Below are positions 27,275 through 36,321 of a DNA stretch of 64,000 bases, piece by piece. Origin of the DNA: Virgibacillus_P tibetensis (GTDB lineage: Bacteria > Bacillota > Bacilli > Bacillales > Amphibacillaceae). The translations under genes were made by a program, and so were the position numbers. The stretch spans positions 186,001 through 250,000 of the forward strand of contig NZ_JARZFX010000002.1 of assembly GCF_036026595.1 (NCBI RefSeq), given 5' to 3'. Numbering within the stretch: the first letter of the stretch is position 1; the number at the start of each line of letters is the position of its first letter. The notes below the pieces were generated by a model. The model did no database searches. It was not told the DNA's origin and was given only the letters and a program-made list of their open reading frames with translations.

Positions 27275-28636
27275 TTAAACTAGTATAATCCACAAAATAA
27301 AAGTAACGGTGAAAGCAACGATACCCTGTAACAGTGTTCCAGCAGTTTGTGCTTTGTACGCTTGTGTTACTGACATACCACTGAATTCCTTAACTACCCA
27401 GAAGTAACTATCATTTACATGGGAAACTACCATTGCCCCTGCGCCAATTGCCATAACTACTAGAGCAAGCGGAAATGCGCCAGTAATTCCTAGTTCTACT
27501 AATAATGGTGCCACAAGTGTTGAAGTAATCACTAGAGCTGCTGTAGAAGAACCTTGCGCTGATTTTAAAGCTGCTGCAATTAAGAATGGAATGAACAAGA
27601 ACATTGCACCTGTAAAAAAGGCATTCTCTCCAAATCCTTGAATGAAATCCGCAACAGGAGTCGTACTGATAACTCTTCCAAATGCCCCGCCTGCTCCTGT
27701 AATTAACAAAATGGGTGCTGCTTCTTTTAATCCTATTCCCACCCAGCCTGAAAGTGTTTCTTCGTCATACTTAGGCAGCAACAGGAATGCGAACAATACA
27801 CCGATTAATAACGCAACGATCGGTGATCCTAGGAATAATAGAATATCAAATAAAGTTCCTGACCAGCCTGCGAACGTAATAATCGAACTAAAACCAATTA
27901 ATAGTATTGGTACAGTAATTGGGGCAAAAGACTTCGCAGTAGAAGGCATATCACCGAATTCTTTTACAATCGCATCATAGTCATAGGCAAAATCTTCATC
28001 ATCTTCACCCTCAACTTTAATTTTAGTACCCACTTTGATCGCCCAAATATATCCAGCAATGATCGCTGGTATAGCTACAATAATACCAATCAGAATAATT
28101 GTACCAAGATAAGCCTCTGCTCCTATGTTGCCTGCTGCAGCTATAGGACCAGGGGTAGGAGGTACAAGTGTATGTGTAGCGAATAAGCCAGTTGATAATG
28201 CAATAGCCATGGAAGCTATTGCTACCTTAGCTTTTTTAGCTAGTGCTTTCTTTAATGAAGATAAAATAATATAACCCGAGTCACAGAATACTGGTATACT
28301 GACAATGGCTCCAATAAGACTCATTGCCATTTGCGGCCTTTTTTCTCCAACTACCCGCAAAACAACTTCCGCCATTCGAAGTGCTGCACCGGATTTTTCT
28401 AGAATAACACCAATAATAGTACCAAAAACAATAACGAGACCAATGCTGCCCATCAATCCGCCAAATCCACCATTGACTGCATCCACTACTTCAGATAAAG
28501 GCAATCCTGCAAAAATACCTATACCAAATGCTGCAATTAATAAAGATAAAAATGGATGTAATTTCAATTTTGCTGTTGCAAAAACTATGAATAAAACTCC
28601 AAATATAATTAGTAAAATGAGACCGAAACCTTCCAC
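27275..28636 (-). CDS. GntP family permease, probable glycerate/gluconate transporter
   Basis: A protein of about 453 residues with a dozen or more membrane helices, of the GntP (gluconate:H+ symporter) family. Landmarks are LGSPIVALLIGVLFAFLLLP, the GVILEKSGAALRMAEVVLR region and HTLVPPTPGPIAAA. Immediate linkage to glycerate kinase and a CdaR regulator points to glycerate as substrate, although gluconate is the family prototype. I prefer the GTG at 28636, 8 bases after GAAGGGG; the GTG at 28645 abuts that site. Last gene of the unit. Confidence 0.85.
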   Translation of the reverse strand: MEGFGLILLIIFGVLFIVFATAKLKLHPFLSLLIAAFGIGIFAGLPLSEVVDAVNGGFGGLMGSIGLVIVFGTIIGVILEKSGAALRMAEVVLRVVGEKRPQMAMSLIGAIVSIPVFCDSGYIILSSLKKALAKKAKVAIASMAIALSTGLFATHTLVPPTPGPIAAAGNIGAEAYLGTIILIGIIVAIPAIIAGYIWAIKVGTKIKVEGEDDEDFAYDYDAIVKEFGDMPSTAKSFAPITVPILLIGFSSIITFAGWSGTLFDILLFLGSPIVALLIGVLFAFLLLPKYDEETLSGWVGIGLKEAAPILLITGAGGAFGRVISTTPVADFIQGFGENAFFTGAMFLFIPFLIAAALKSAQGSSTAALVITSTLVAPLLVELGITGAFPLALVVMAIGAGAMVVSHVNDSYFWVVKEFSGMSVTQAYKAQTAGTLLQGIVAFTVTFILWIILV

Positions 28637-28649
28637 TTCATTCACCCCT

Positions 28650-29798
28650 TCATTTTTTTTTTAATTTCTTTGTTCTCCAGATAGAGTCCACTAAGTGAAT
28701 AACTTGCTTTGTTTGTTCAAATAACAATACATTTGCTTTTTCCATTGATTCCTTTAGGGACATCGGCTTCGTATTAATTGAGAAACAACCTGAAAATTTC
28801 TCTCGAAGGACATTCAAATCACCTGAAAGACTTCCCGAAATTAGTATGACTGGCACATTATGCTTCTTTGATAGTGAAGCAATATACCCTGGCGCTTTTC
28901 CATATAATGTCTGTTCATCACTTTGACCTTCTCCTGTGATAACAAGATCTGCTTTCATGATCGACTGCTCGACATTCATAGCATCCGCTAACAGATTCGC
29001 TCCTGAAACAAGATTTGCACCTATTGCAAGTAGAGCGAAACCAAGTCCACCTGCAGCTCCAGAACCTGAAATTCCAACCAGAGATCTGTTTACTTCTTTT
29101 TCAATTAAACTCCCATACCGCTGTAGTGATTTATCATACAGTATTAACTGTTCTGCCGTTGCTCCTTTTTGGGGTCCATATACCTTAGTTGCACCCTTTT
29201 CTCCACAAAGTGGATTATCAACATCACAGGCTACCTTTATCGAAACATTGGCAAGTCTATGGTCAATGCCGGATAAATCCACTTTTCTTACTTGGTGCAA
29301 ATCGTTCCCAAACGGACCTACCTTTTCACCCTTACTATCGAACGCCTCCATTCCTAACGCCTGGAGCATACCTAAGCCACCATCGTTTGTTGCACTTCCA
29401 CCAAGTCCAATTACAAACTCGGTACATCCTTTATTCATTGCATCGACCATAAGTTCACCAATACCATAGGTAGAAGTGAGATCAGGATTCCTATTATCAG
29501 AAGGAACTTGGATTAATCCTGCAACACTTGCGCATTCTATGATTGCTGTTTTCCTGCCGACTATTGCATAGGTTGTAATTATTCTACTTCCTAAAGGACC
29601 TGTACAGGAGACTGAAATCTCCTCTCCTTTCGTTGCTGTTAGTAGTGCTTCAAGCGTCCCTTCTCCACCATCTGCCATTGGTTTTAAAACTACCGTGGAT
29701 TCTGGAAGAATGGTAATAATAGAATTCCTCATGATCTGCGATGCCTGAATGGAAGTTAAGCTTCCTTTAAATGAATCTGGTGCAACCACTATATTCAT
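28650..29798 (-). CDS. Glycerate kinase
   Basis: A 382-residue glycerate kinase of the GarK/GlxK family. The N-terminal VAPDSFKGSLTSIQAS, the MADGGEGTLEALL block and the SGSGAAGGLGFAL loop are family marks. It phosphorylates D-glycerate, usually to 2-phosphoglycerate in this family, feeding lower glycolysis. First gene of the kinase-permease unit, preceded by AAAAGGAG and a perfect cre site. CdaR sits directly upstream, as in glycerate and glucarate regulons. Confidence 0.92.
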   Translation of the reverse strand: MNIVVAPDSFKGSLTSIQASQIMRNSIITILPESTVVLKPMADGGEGTLEALLTATKGEEISVSCTGPLGSRIITTYAIVGRKTAIIECASVAGLIQVPSDNRNPDLTSTYGIGELMVDAMNKGCTEFVIGLGGSATNDGGLGMLQALGMEAFDSKGEKVGPFGNDLHQVRKVDLSGIDHRLANVSIKVACDVDNPLCGEKGATKVYGPQKGATAEQLILYDKSLQRYGSLIEKEVNRSLVGISGSGAAGGLGFALLAIGANLVSGANLLADAMNVEQSIMKADLVITGEGQSDEQTLYGKAPGYIASLSKKHNVPVILISGSLSGDLNVLREKFSGCFSINTKPMSLKESMEKANVLLFEQTKQVIHLVDSIWRTKKLKKK

Positions 29799-29841
29799 AA
29801 AGTACTCCTTTTCATGTAGTTATTTATATTAAACACCTTTT

Positions 29842-29855
29842 TGTTACCGCTTACA
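29842..29855. promoter_or_regulatory. cre site (CcpA) in front of the glycerate operon
   Basis: TGTTACCGCTTACA matches the cre consensus TGWNANCGNTNWCA at every defined position. It overlaps the -35 of a candidate minus-strand promoter (TTGTAA, 17 bases, TTTAAT), 44 bases upstream of the glycerate kinase start. This arrangement predicts catabolite repression by CcpA. Confidence 0.75.
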
Positions 29856-29896
29856 ATTAGGCCAATAAATGAAATTTTCTAAATTATTTTGCTTTA

Positions 29897-30982
29897 TTAT
29901 TGTGCATTTGCACAATGCAGACTACTCCTTATTATTTTTAAAAGAAATGCATCATGAAATAAGCGTGGGTCCAGGCCGGTCTTTTCTTTTACTTGTTCCA
30001 ACCTGTATAGAAGTGTGTTTCGATGAATGTGGAGTATTTTCGCAGTTTCTTTAATCGAGAAATTCATTTCTAAATACGTATCAATTGTTTCTTTATACGT
30101 CTCTTCCATGTTACTTAATAAATTCTCGTAGGGTAAACAAATACTAGAATACTCATCTAAGGAAATAGAATTAATCAGTCTTTCAAGTTTCCACTTATCG
30201 CTATAGGAAACTGTTGATTCTCCACCATCAAAATATAATGCTTGTTTTGCTTGTTTGTAGGATTGCCTTATACCATTTAGCCCACAACCGGTTTCACCAA
30301 TACCTATCCTTACATTCGTTTCTGTAAGCGGTTTAACCAACTTTTCCAGTTGAGCTGTTACGTAAGTCACAATCACAATTTCGTCTTCTGAAAATGGCAG
30401 GGCACATAGTATCTCCTCTCTTGTCATCTCTATTTCAGACCTAAAATATTCTAATTGTTCATGCACATCCTTAGCACATAATACAATTACACGCCACTCC
30501 TCTTCCAGATTAATTTTCAATGTGTATAAAGCTTCTTTTTTTAGCTTTTCTTCATTCATACCACTTGGGTGCAATAATTGATGAAGCCAGTTACTCCATT
30601 GTATTTCTTTATAGTAGGCTTGTCTTTGTATGTAAATTTGTTCAAGAACAATTTCAACAGAAACACGGATTAATCCCGTTATTCTAATTATTTCTTCCGG
30701 TTCTCCACTCACTCCCACTACCCCACAGATATTTTGCTGATGCATAATAGGCAGATTAACACCGGGCTTTGTACTTGGGTACTGTTGAATATTTCCCTGA
30801 TCTAATATCAGCTCTTCACACTGGTTAATAACCTCAATTGCTCCGCGGTGAAGTTCGTTAATTCTTTCTTCATTGGTACTTGCAACGATTATGCCGTCTA
30901 GATCCATAATATTAATATCAACATCTATGTACTCAGCTAGCCGTTTAATTATTTCCTGTCCTAGCTCGCTTGTAATTTGCAT
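29897..30982 (-). CDS. CdaR/PucR family transcriptional regulator
   Basis: A 361-residue sugar-diacid-type regulator. The N-terminal CdaR putative sugar-binding domain (QITSELGQEIIKRLAEYIDV ... GVVGVSGEPEEI) is followed by a GGDEF-like middle domain and a PucR C-terminal HTH (SIKETAKILHIHRNTLLYRL). Homologues activate glycerate, galactarate or glucarate genes in response to the acid. It is transcribed toward the kinase and permease genes, so local activation by glycerate is the likely role. GGGAGG precedes the ATG. Confidence 0.88.
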   Translation of the reverse strand: MQITSELGQEIIKRLAEYIDVDINIMDLDGIIVASTNEERINELHRGAIEVINQCEELILDQGNIQQYPSTKPGVNLPIMHQQNICGVVGVSGEPEEIIRITGLIRVSVEIVLEQIYIQRQAYYKEIQWSNWLHQLLHPSGMNEEKLKKEALYTLKINLEEEWRVIVLCAKDVHEQLEYFRSEIEMTREEILCALPFSEDEIVIVTYVTAQLEKLVKPLTETNVRIGIGETGCGLNGIRQSYKQAKQALYFDGGESTVSYSDKWKLERLINSISLDEYSSICLPYENLLSNMEETYKETIDTYLEMNFSIKETAKILHIHRNTLLYRLEQVKEKTGLDPRLFHDAFLLKIIRSSLHCANAQ

Positions 30983-31127
30983 AGTAAGACCTCCCCCAGT
31001 CTTCTTAATTTAGGCTACCCTTCTTTATTGTTTTATGATCAATCAAAAAACAATAAGGAGCAGATGTGGCACAAGTACCCAGGTGAATACGTTCATCTGA
31101 AGTGAATTCGAGTATATCACGTTCTTT

Positions 31128-31275
31128 AAGGCTCTCTTCGTAAGTTTGTTGCTTTTCGCTGCGAAAAGCAACAAATCTTTATGGCGGGACGAGTAATTGC
31201 AGAATGCCTCACTGAAATACCGCTATGCTTTCCCGAGTAATCGCAGCTAATGTCCCAATCTTTTAGAAAACAGTC
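31128..31275. repeat. Dispersed repeat element, short form (copy R2)
   Basis: This copy retains the outer parts of the family but lacks the central core. The left end GGCTCTCTTCGTAAGTTTG is followed by a 15-bp perfect hairpin (TTTGTTGCTTTTCGC / GCGAAAAGCAACAAA, 31145-31175). GGGACGAGTAATTGCAG follows at 31186, and the right end is TGTCCCAATCTTTTAGAAAA. The same left end, hairpin arms and right end flank the long copy R4. It lies in the 480-base gap between cdaR and the hydrolase gene; the only other recognisable item there is a terminator. Confidence 0.7.
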
Positions 31276-31374
31276 TAAACTTATTATAACAAGCAATTGA
31301 TTAAGAAATATATTTATAACGTCAACATTGTAGAGCACGATATTATTTCACAATCTTTAAGTAAAACTAATTGC

Positions 31375-31412
31375 AAATGAGAGCAGTAGTTTAGTAATTA
31401 CTGCTCTCATTT
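31375..31412 (-). terminator. Intrinsic terminator after the alpha/beta hydrolase gene
   Basis: AAATGAGAGCAGTA and TACTGCTCTCATTT form a perfect 14-bp stem around a 10-base loop, 49 bases after the hydrolase stop. The flanks are A/T-rich on both sides, so it could act in either direction. Confidence 0.7.
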
Positions 31413-31460
31413 TGTGCGGATATATATAAATAATGTTAATCATAGTAATGTATTCTGGGT

Positions 31461-32315
31461 TTATCCATTAACTGCTTTCCATGTCCTAACAAGCCCATCA
31501 ACAATTGGATTAATGACAGCTCGATCAGTGTCGTAGTGACTATGGGATAATGGATTCCAACTGGTTAACCATCCACCGACATTCACAGCAACATCTTTTG
31601 ATACCGCTTTATGATAAGCATGATTAACTCCCTTCAATGGATATGCAAGGACATCATCTTTGTCATAAAAATTAAGCCATTCTCCCTGCAGGTTTGGAAA
31701 TTTTTCTTGAATTTTTGCAGAAGGAACTGTAATTGGTGAACCAAAATCCATATATCGAAGTGACCACAATGCCATTGGGCTGCCTAATGTATAGAACAAC
31801 GAAAGTGTTTCACATTGCTCGATAGGAGTTTGACTCGTACACTTCCTAGTTTCTATTCCCATGTTCATTCGTTTAAATTGCAAATCATAAAAGTAGTTAC
31901 TAGCTACTACTGAGCCCAGACTATGACTTATTACACAAAGTGGTGCATATGGACCTGCTTTTTCTCTTAATTTGTTAATAGATCTGGCCACAACAGCATG
32001 TACCTTATCATAATTTTGATTCCCAATTTTTGTAGGTTGGTAGGCAACCGCATCAGCAAGAAATTCTATAACAAACTGCCTTAATCGCTGATAATTAAGC
32101 CGCGTATTCTTTTGCATCCTGTCCCAAAGGACTCTTTGCTCAGGTTCAAAAATAGACGACCAGAAAACTGGCTCAAATACCAGTTCTGACTTAGCATCCT
32201 TAATAGACATTTTTTTGACGAACCTGCTTGTTATTCCATCTATTATTTCTTCTGCAAAATCTTCTTCTGGTGTACCAGCACCATGAATAATCGCCACTGC
32301 TATTTTTTGCGTCAT
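31461..32315 (-). CDS. Alpha/beta hydrolase of unknown function
   Basis: A 284-residue cytosolic protein without a signal peptide. VAIIHGAG near the N-terminus fits an oxyanion-hole strand, and CVISHSLGSVVASNYFYDL is a nucleophile elbow (S-H-S-L-G) for the catalytic Ser. A plausible acid is in FYDKDDVLAYPL, with the His in SHSHYD near the C-terminus. The middle carries an Arg-rich helical insert. I do not recognise a characterised homologue; lipase- or PGAP1-like esterases are the nearest fold relatives. It is monocistronic, with AGGTAGGA upstream. Confidence 0.7.
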   Translation of the reverse strand: MTQKIAVAIIHGAGTPEEDFAEEIIDGITSRFVKKMSIKDAKSELVFEPVFWSSIFEPEQRVLWDRMQKNTRLNYQRLRQFVIEFLADAVAYQPTKIGNQNYDKVHAVVARSINKLREKAGPYAPLCVISHSLGSVVASNYFYDLQFKRMNMGIETRKCTSQTPIEQCETLSLFYTLGSPMALWSLRYMDFGSPITVPSAKIQEKFPNLQGEWLNFYDKDDVLAYPLKGVNHAYHKAVSKDVAVNVGGWLTSWNPLSHSHYDTDRAVINPIVDGLVRTWKAVNG

Positions 32316-32491
32316 ATCCTACCTCCATTTTCAATTTACTAGTTATATAATCTATACTAGATGAAGTATCAACAATTCATAAGGTATAATACTACTATTT
32401 TCGGCCGGAAATTAAGGTAAGCACTATGTTTGAGGTTATTCATAGGATTTTTAAATTATTCTTATTCCATTAGCTCCAAGATCCAAAAAGA

Positions 32492-32516
32492 AAAGACCCG
32501 CCAAAGGCGAGTCTTT
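32492..32516 (-). terminator. Intrinsic terminator after oppA
   Basis: AAAGACTCGCC TTT GGCGGGTCTTT on the minus strand is an 11-bp stem (one G-U) followed by a T-rich run, 13 bases past the oppA stop. Confidence 0.85.
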
Positions 32517-32528
32517 CTTGCAATTCTA

Positions 32529-34394
32529 TTACTCTGCTGCAGGAGCTTCTTCTTCAGTTACAGCAATATCATAACGGTACATTCCGGTTCCATCACCAAT
32601 ATAATAGTTGTGAACTCGGTTATTTACAGGAACAAGTTCAGAACGGTATAAGGTTGGGAATACAGGAATCTCTTCAACCATAAATTGTTGCCATTCATTG
32701 TAAACATTTTGACGATATTCAACGTCAAATGCCTCTTCAGATACACCATCAGCCATCAACGCATCATTCTCATCACTAGAGTAACGAGAGAAGTTAAAGA
32801 TTGCGTCGCGACCATATAGTCCTCTTGGATCAACGTCAATACCTACACCCCAAGCACCTTGATAAATATCAACTTCGGGATCGTCATCGCCATTTTGTCC
32901 AACACGATCGTAGAACGCGTTAAATTCTTGCAGGCGACCATCTAATAGTTCAACTTTAAGACCTACTGCTTCCCAAGACTGAATGTAATACTGTGCTAAT
33001 GGCTCTGCAGTATCCCCACCAGACATGGAAGCAAAGTTAATTACTAGTTCTTCTCCATCTGGAGTTTCACGGAAACCATCTCCGTCAGTATCTTCATATC
33101 CTGCTTCATCCAGAATTTGTTTTGCAGCTTCTGGATCATATGTTACACCTGGGTTAGAATCATCATGGAATTCTGGATGAGACGGTGGAATTAGCGTTGT
33201 TGCATTCCAACGAAGTCCATTATAGAATCTTTCTCCAACTGCATCATTATCAACTGCATGCCACATAGCTTTACGCAGGTTAACATCAGACATTTTCATA
33301 TCTGGATCTGTTGCTACTTCAGCATTTTCAGCATCCCAAGTACCAAGCTTAAATCCAATGTACGTATAAGCACGGTCAATCATACCAAGATATTCAACAT
33401 TTGACATGTCAGCATTATCCGGATATTGATCAACCGGGAATGAGCTAACTGTATCAACGCCACCACTTTCAAGTTCTTGAACAACAACGTTTGGATTAAT
33501 TACTTTTACAGTAACTTCGTCAAGCTTTGGCTCGCCTCTCCAGTAATCAGCGTTCTTGCTCATTGTTACAGACTCACCAGGTACAATACTATCTACTACA
33601 AACGGACCAAAACCAATTGGGTTTTCACGTACCTCTGGAGAAGATGACATATCAGCCACTTCCATATCACCAAAGATATGCTTCGCTAATGGATAAGTCC
33701 AAATACTACCAGTTACAAGTGAAGGTGATGATTCGATATAAGTAATTTCTAAAGTCTTCTCATCAATTACTTCAATTCCTGAAATCGTATCAGCCTCACC
33801 ACTATTGTACTCTACCATACCTTCAATATTAGTGAAGTCAGATCCGTAACGAGGACCGTCATAATCTGGATCACCAATTACTTCATGTGCAAACAACCAA
33901 TCTTCAGCTGTTACCGGCTCACCGTCTTGCCAGTTAACCTCATCGCGGATTGTGAATGTGAATATACGTCCTTCTTCATCTACTTCATAAGTAGCTGCCC
34001 CATCATTCGTATAAACATAGTTCTCATCCCAAGTTAGTAAAGGTTCATCAAACCAATTTAGGATTTGAGCATCAGGGTTACCTGAGTAGAAGTTCCAGTT
34101 TAGCGTTCCTTCAAAAGCAGTGTCAGAAACTAGACCAAATGTAAATGATCCACCTTCGATTGCTTCACCTTCGTTGTTCTTAATTTTTTCGAAGTCATCT
34201 ACTGAATAAAGACCATCATCTTCTTCAGCAGCGTCCTCGCCATCATCTTCTCCATCATCCGAAGTTTCCCCCGAATCAGTGCCACCATCCGATTCCGCTT
34301 CACCATCATCGGAACCACCGTTACATGCTGCTAGTGCCAGCAATAAAATTAGCATTAAAGCAAATAGCAACTTACTTAAACTTGTCTTTCCCAT
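32529..34394 (-). CDS. oppA: Oligopeptide ABC transporter substrate-binding lipoprotein
   Basis: A 621-residue family 5 extracellular solute-binding protein. The signal peptide ends in the lipobox LALAAC (Cys24). A very acidic Ser/Gly/Asp/Glu linker of about 40 residues follows, the kind of surface chemistry seen in halophilic bacilli. The binding domain begins near YSVDDFEKIKN and includes AEDWLFAHEVIGDPDYDG and VDIYQGAWGVGIDVDPRGLY. It delivers peptides to OppBC. Last gene of oppDFBCA; GGGAGG precedes the ATG. Confidence 0.92.
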   Translation of the reverse strand: MGKTSLSKLLFALMLILLLALAACNGGSDDGEAESDGGTDSGETSDDGEDDGEDAAEEDDGLYSVDDFEKIKNNEGEAIEGGSFTFGLVSDTAFEGTLNWNFYSGNPDAQILNWFDEPLLTWDENYVYTNDGAATYEVDEEGRIFTFTIRDEVNWQDGEPVTAEDWLFAHEVIGDPDYDGPRYGSDFTNIEGMVEYNSGEADTISGIEVIDEKTLEITYIESSPSLVTGSIWTYPLAKHIFGDMEVADMSSSPEVRENPIGFGPFVVDSIVPGESVTMSKNADYWRGEPKLDEVTVKVINPNVVVQELESGGVDTVSSFPVDQYPDNADMSNVEYLGMIDRAYTYIGFKLGTWDAENAEVATDPDMKMSDVNLRKAMWHAVDNDAVGERFYNGLRWNATTLIPPSHPEFHDDSNPGVTYDPEAAKQILDEAGYEDTDGDGFRETPDGEELVINFASMSGGDTAEPLAQYYIQSWEAVGLKVELLDGRLQEFNAFYDRVGQNGDDDPEVDIYQGAWGVGIDVDPRGLYGRDAIFNFSRYSSDENDALMADGVSEEAFDVEYRQNVYNEWQQFMVEEIPVFPTLYRSELVPVNNRVHNYYIGDGTGMYRYDIAVTEEEAPAAE

Positions 34395-34414
34395 CCTTGT
34401 AACCTCCCTTTTAT

Positions 34415-35323
34415 TTAACCTCTTCTTTGTCTTGCATCGGTCGCACGTTTTAACGCTTGCCCGACATTATTTATACTCAACATCAATATTAGAATTAATA
34501 TTGACGCAGGTAACCAGATCCACCATCTGTACTCCAGGGTTTGTGGGTTTCTCGCATAGCTGATAAGTGTACCGAGGCTCGGTGTACTTTCAGGGAAACC
34601 AAAACCTAAGAACGAGAGTCCAGACTCAATTCCAATGTTTGCCGCCAAGTTCAAAGTCATTGTAACAATGATAATTGAACTCAAGTTTGGCAAAACTTGA
34701 TTAAACATGACTTTCAAATTCGAAGATCCCAGCGTTTTAGAAGCCTGAACATAGTCGAGCTCCTTTTCCTGTAAAGCCTTCGAACGTATCAGCCTTGCAA
34801 TTCCCATCCACAAAAATGCTGTCATAATGAAGGAGAACGACCAAATAGTATACTTAGGAACCATCGTAACAAATACGATAACAATCATAAGCGTTGGTAA
34901 AATCATAAAAAAGTCAACAAGTCGCATGAATGCATTATCTACATGGCCACCGAAGTAACCAGAAATCAACCCTATTAAAATTCCAATTACACCAGACATT
35001 ACTGTAACCAATATCCCTATGGAAAGTGAGTTACGTGTCCCTATAATTAATTGACCAAATATATCACGACCACCATAATCGGTTCCTAGTATGAAATCCT
35101 CACCTGGGGGTTCGTGAATGGCGAACAAATCTACTGTAACAATTTGTGCCTGGTCCAGAAATAGTGAAATCCCATATACAAATGCAACTGTTAAAATCAG
35201 AAATATCAGTGATATGAAGGCTATTTTATCCCTGACGAGTTCTCGCCATAGAATACTAAAGCCTGAAGGACTTTTTTCAGTAGCTTGCGCCTGAATATCT
35301 GCATTTACTTTGTTCGTTTCCAT
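34415..35323 (-). CDS. oppC: Oligopeptide ABC transporter permease OppC
   Basis: A 302-residue inner permease with an N-terminal helix in the OppC_N domain, the FILGTDYGGRDIFGQLIIGT entry motif that defines OppC/DppC proteins, and the EAA coupling loop VQASKTLGSSNLKVMFNQVL. It pairs with OppB. It starts 28 bases after the oppB stop, with GAGGTG before the ATG. Confidence 0.93.
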   Translation of the reverse strand: METNKVNADIQAQATEKSPSGFSILWRELVRDKIAFISLIFLILTVAFVYGISLFLDQAQIVTVDLFAIHEPPGEDFILGTDYGGRDIFGQLIIGTRNSLSIGILVTVMSGVIGILIGLISGYFGGHVDNAFMRLVDFFMILPTLMIVIVFVTMVPKYTIWSFSFIMTAFLWMGIARLIRSKALQEKELDYVQASKTLGSSNLKVMFNQVLPNLSSIIIVTMTLNLAANIGIESGLSFLGFGFPESTPSLGTLISYARNPQTLEYRWWIWLPASILILILMLSINNVGQALKRATDARQRRG

Positions 35324-35351
35324 TTAAAATCACCTCAGAGTCTATCGAATT

Positions 35352-36314
35352 CTATTTTATGCGTATGCGCGGGTCTACGAGACTTAAAATAATATCTGAA
35401 AGCAATGCTCCTAATATAGCAGCAATACCAAACAGTAACACTACTGAAGTTACTACACTGTAATCTCGTAAGTTTATCGATTCTAAGAATAGTTGTCCCA
35501 TTCCCGGATAACCGAATATATTCTCAACGAAAATCGATCCTCCGATTAATCCTGTAATTTCATATCCGAAAAATGCAGCAATCGGTAATAGCGAGTTTCT
35601 GAAAATATGCCGGTTATAGACTCTTGATTCAGAAGCACCCTTCGCTCTAGCTGTAATAATAAAGTCTTTCTGTTTTGTATCAATGATCTCACTTCGTAAA
35701 TATTGAACGGTGGAAACAGTTGTTATTACAGCCATCGAAAACGCTGGTAATAATAAATGCTGTATTTTACTCATGACATAATCCATACTTCCTGGCGTCA
35801 ATCCAGGGGCTACACTACCACTTGTAGGGAACAATCCAAATTTGAAACCAAATATCCAAACCATTAATAAAGCAGTTATAAATAATGGTGCAGCAAATCC
35901 TACGTACGTATAACCGGTAATCAATCGGTCACCCCATGTATCGTTCCAACGTCCACTGATAATACCAAGTGGAAGGGCGATCGCATATGTAAAAATTAAT
36001 GTAGCAACAGATAGCCAAAAGGAGTTTATCAGCCGTTGACCTATTAAATCGGAAACTGGCATTTTATAACGGAATGATTGTCCTAAATCACCTTGTATAG
36101 CACCCCTGACCCAATCAACGTATTGCACATACCATGGATTATTTAAACCTAGTCTTTCACGTTGCTTTTCAATAGCTACCGGATCTATATTTGGGTCAAT
36201 TAACCCCGTTAATGCGTCACCAGGCATCATTTTTGCCATGATAAAGATTAATAAGCTTAATAATATTATCTGTGGCAGCATAATTAGTATTCTTCTTACC
36301 GAGAATTTCCACAT
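35352..36314 (-). CDS. oppB: Oligopeptide ABC transporter permease OppB
   Basis: A 320-residue permease of the OppB/DppB type. It has the N-terminal RRILIMLPQIILLSLLIF helix, the MMPGDALTGL motif, LGLNNPWYVQYVDWVRGAIQ and the EAA loop TARAKGASESRVYNRHIFRN. It forms the channel heterodimer with OppC. The gene lies 7 bases after oppF. Confidence 0.93.
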   Translation of the reverse strand: MWKFSVRRILIMLPQIILLSLLIFIMAKMMPGDALTGLIDPNIDPVAIEKQRERLGLNNPWYVQYVDWVRGAIQGDLGQSFRYKMPVSDLIGQRLINSFWLSVATLIFTYAIALPLGIISGRWNDTWGDRLITGYTYVGFAAPLFITALLMVWIFGFKFGLFPTSGSVAPGLTPGSMDYVMSKIQHLLLPAFSMAVITTVSTVQYLRSEIIDTKQKDFIITARAKGASESRVYNRHIFRNSLLPIAAFFGYEITGLIGGSIFVENIFGYPGMGQLFLESINLRDYSVVTSVVLLFGIAAILGALLSDIILSLVDPRIRIK

Positions 36315-36321
36315 ATTAAAT

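Noticed and set aside
28936..29469. 177-codon plus-strand ORF
   Set aside because: It is antisense to glycerate kinase, whose frame carries clear family motifs; its translation has no domain-like pattern.
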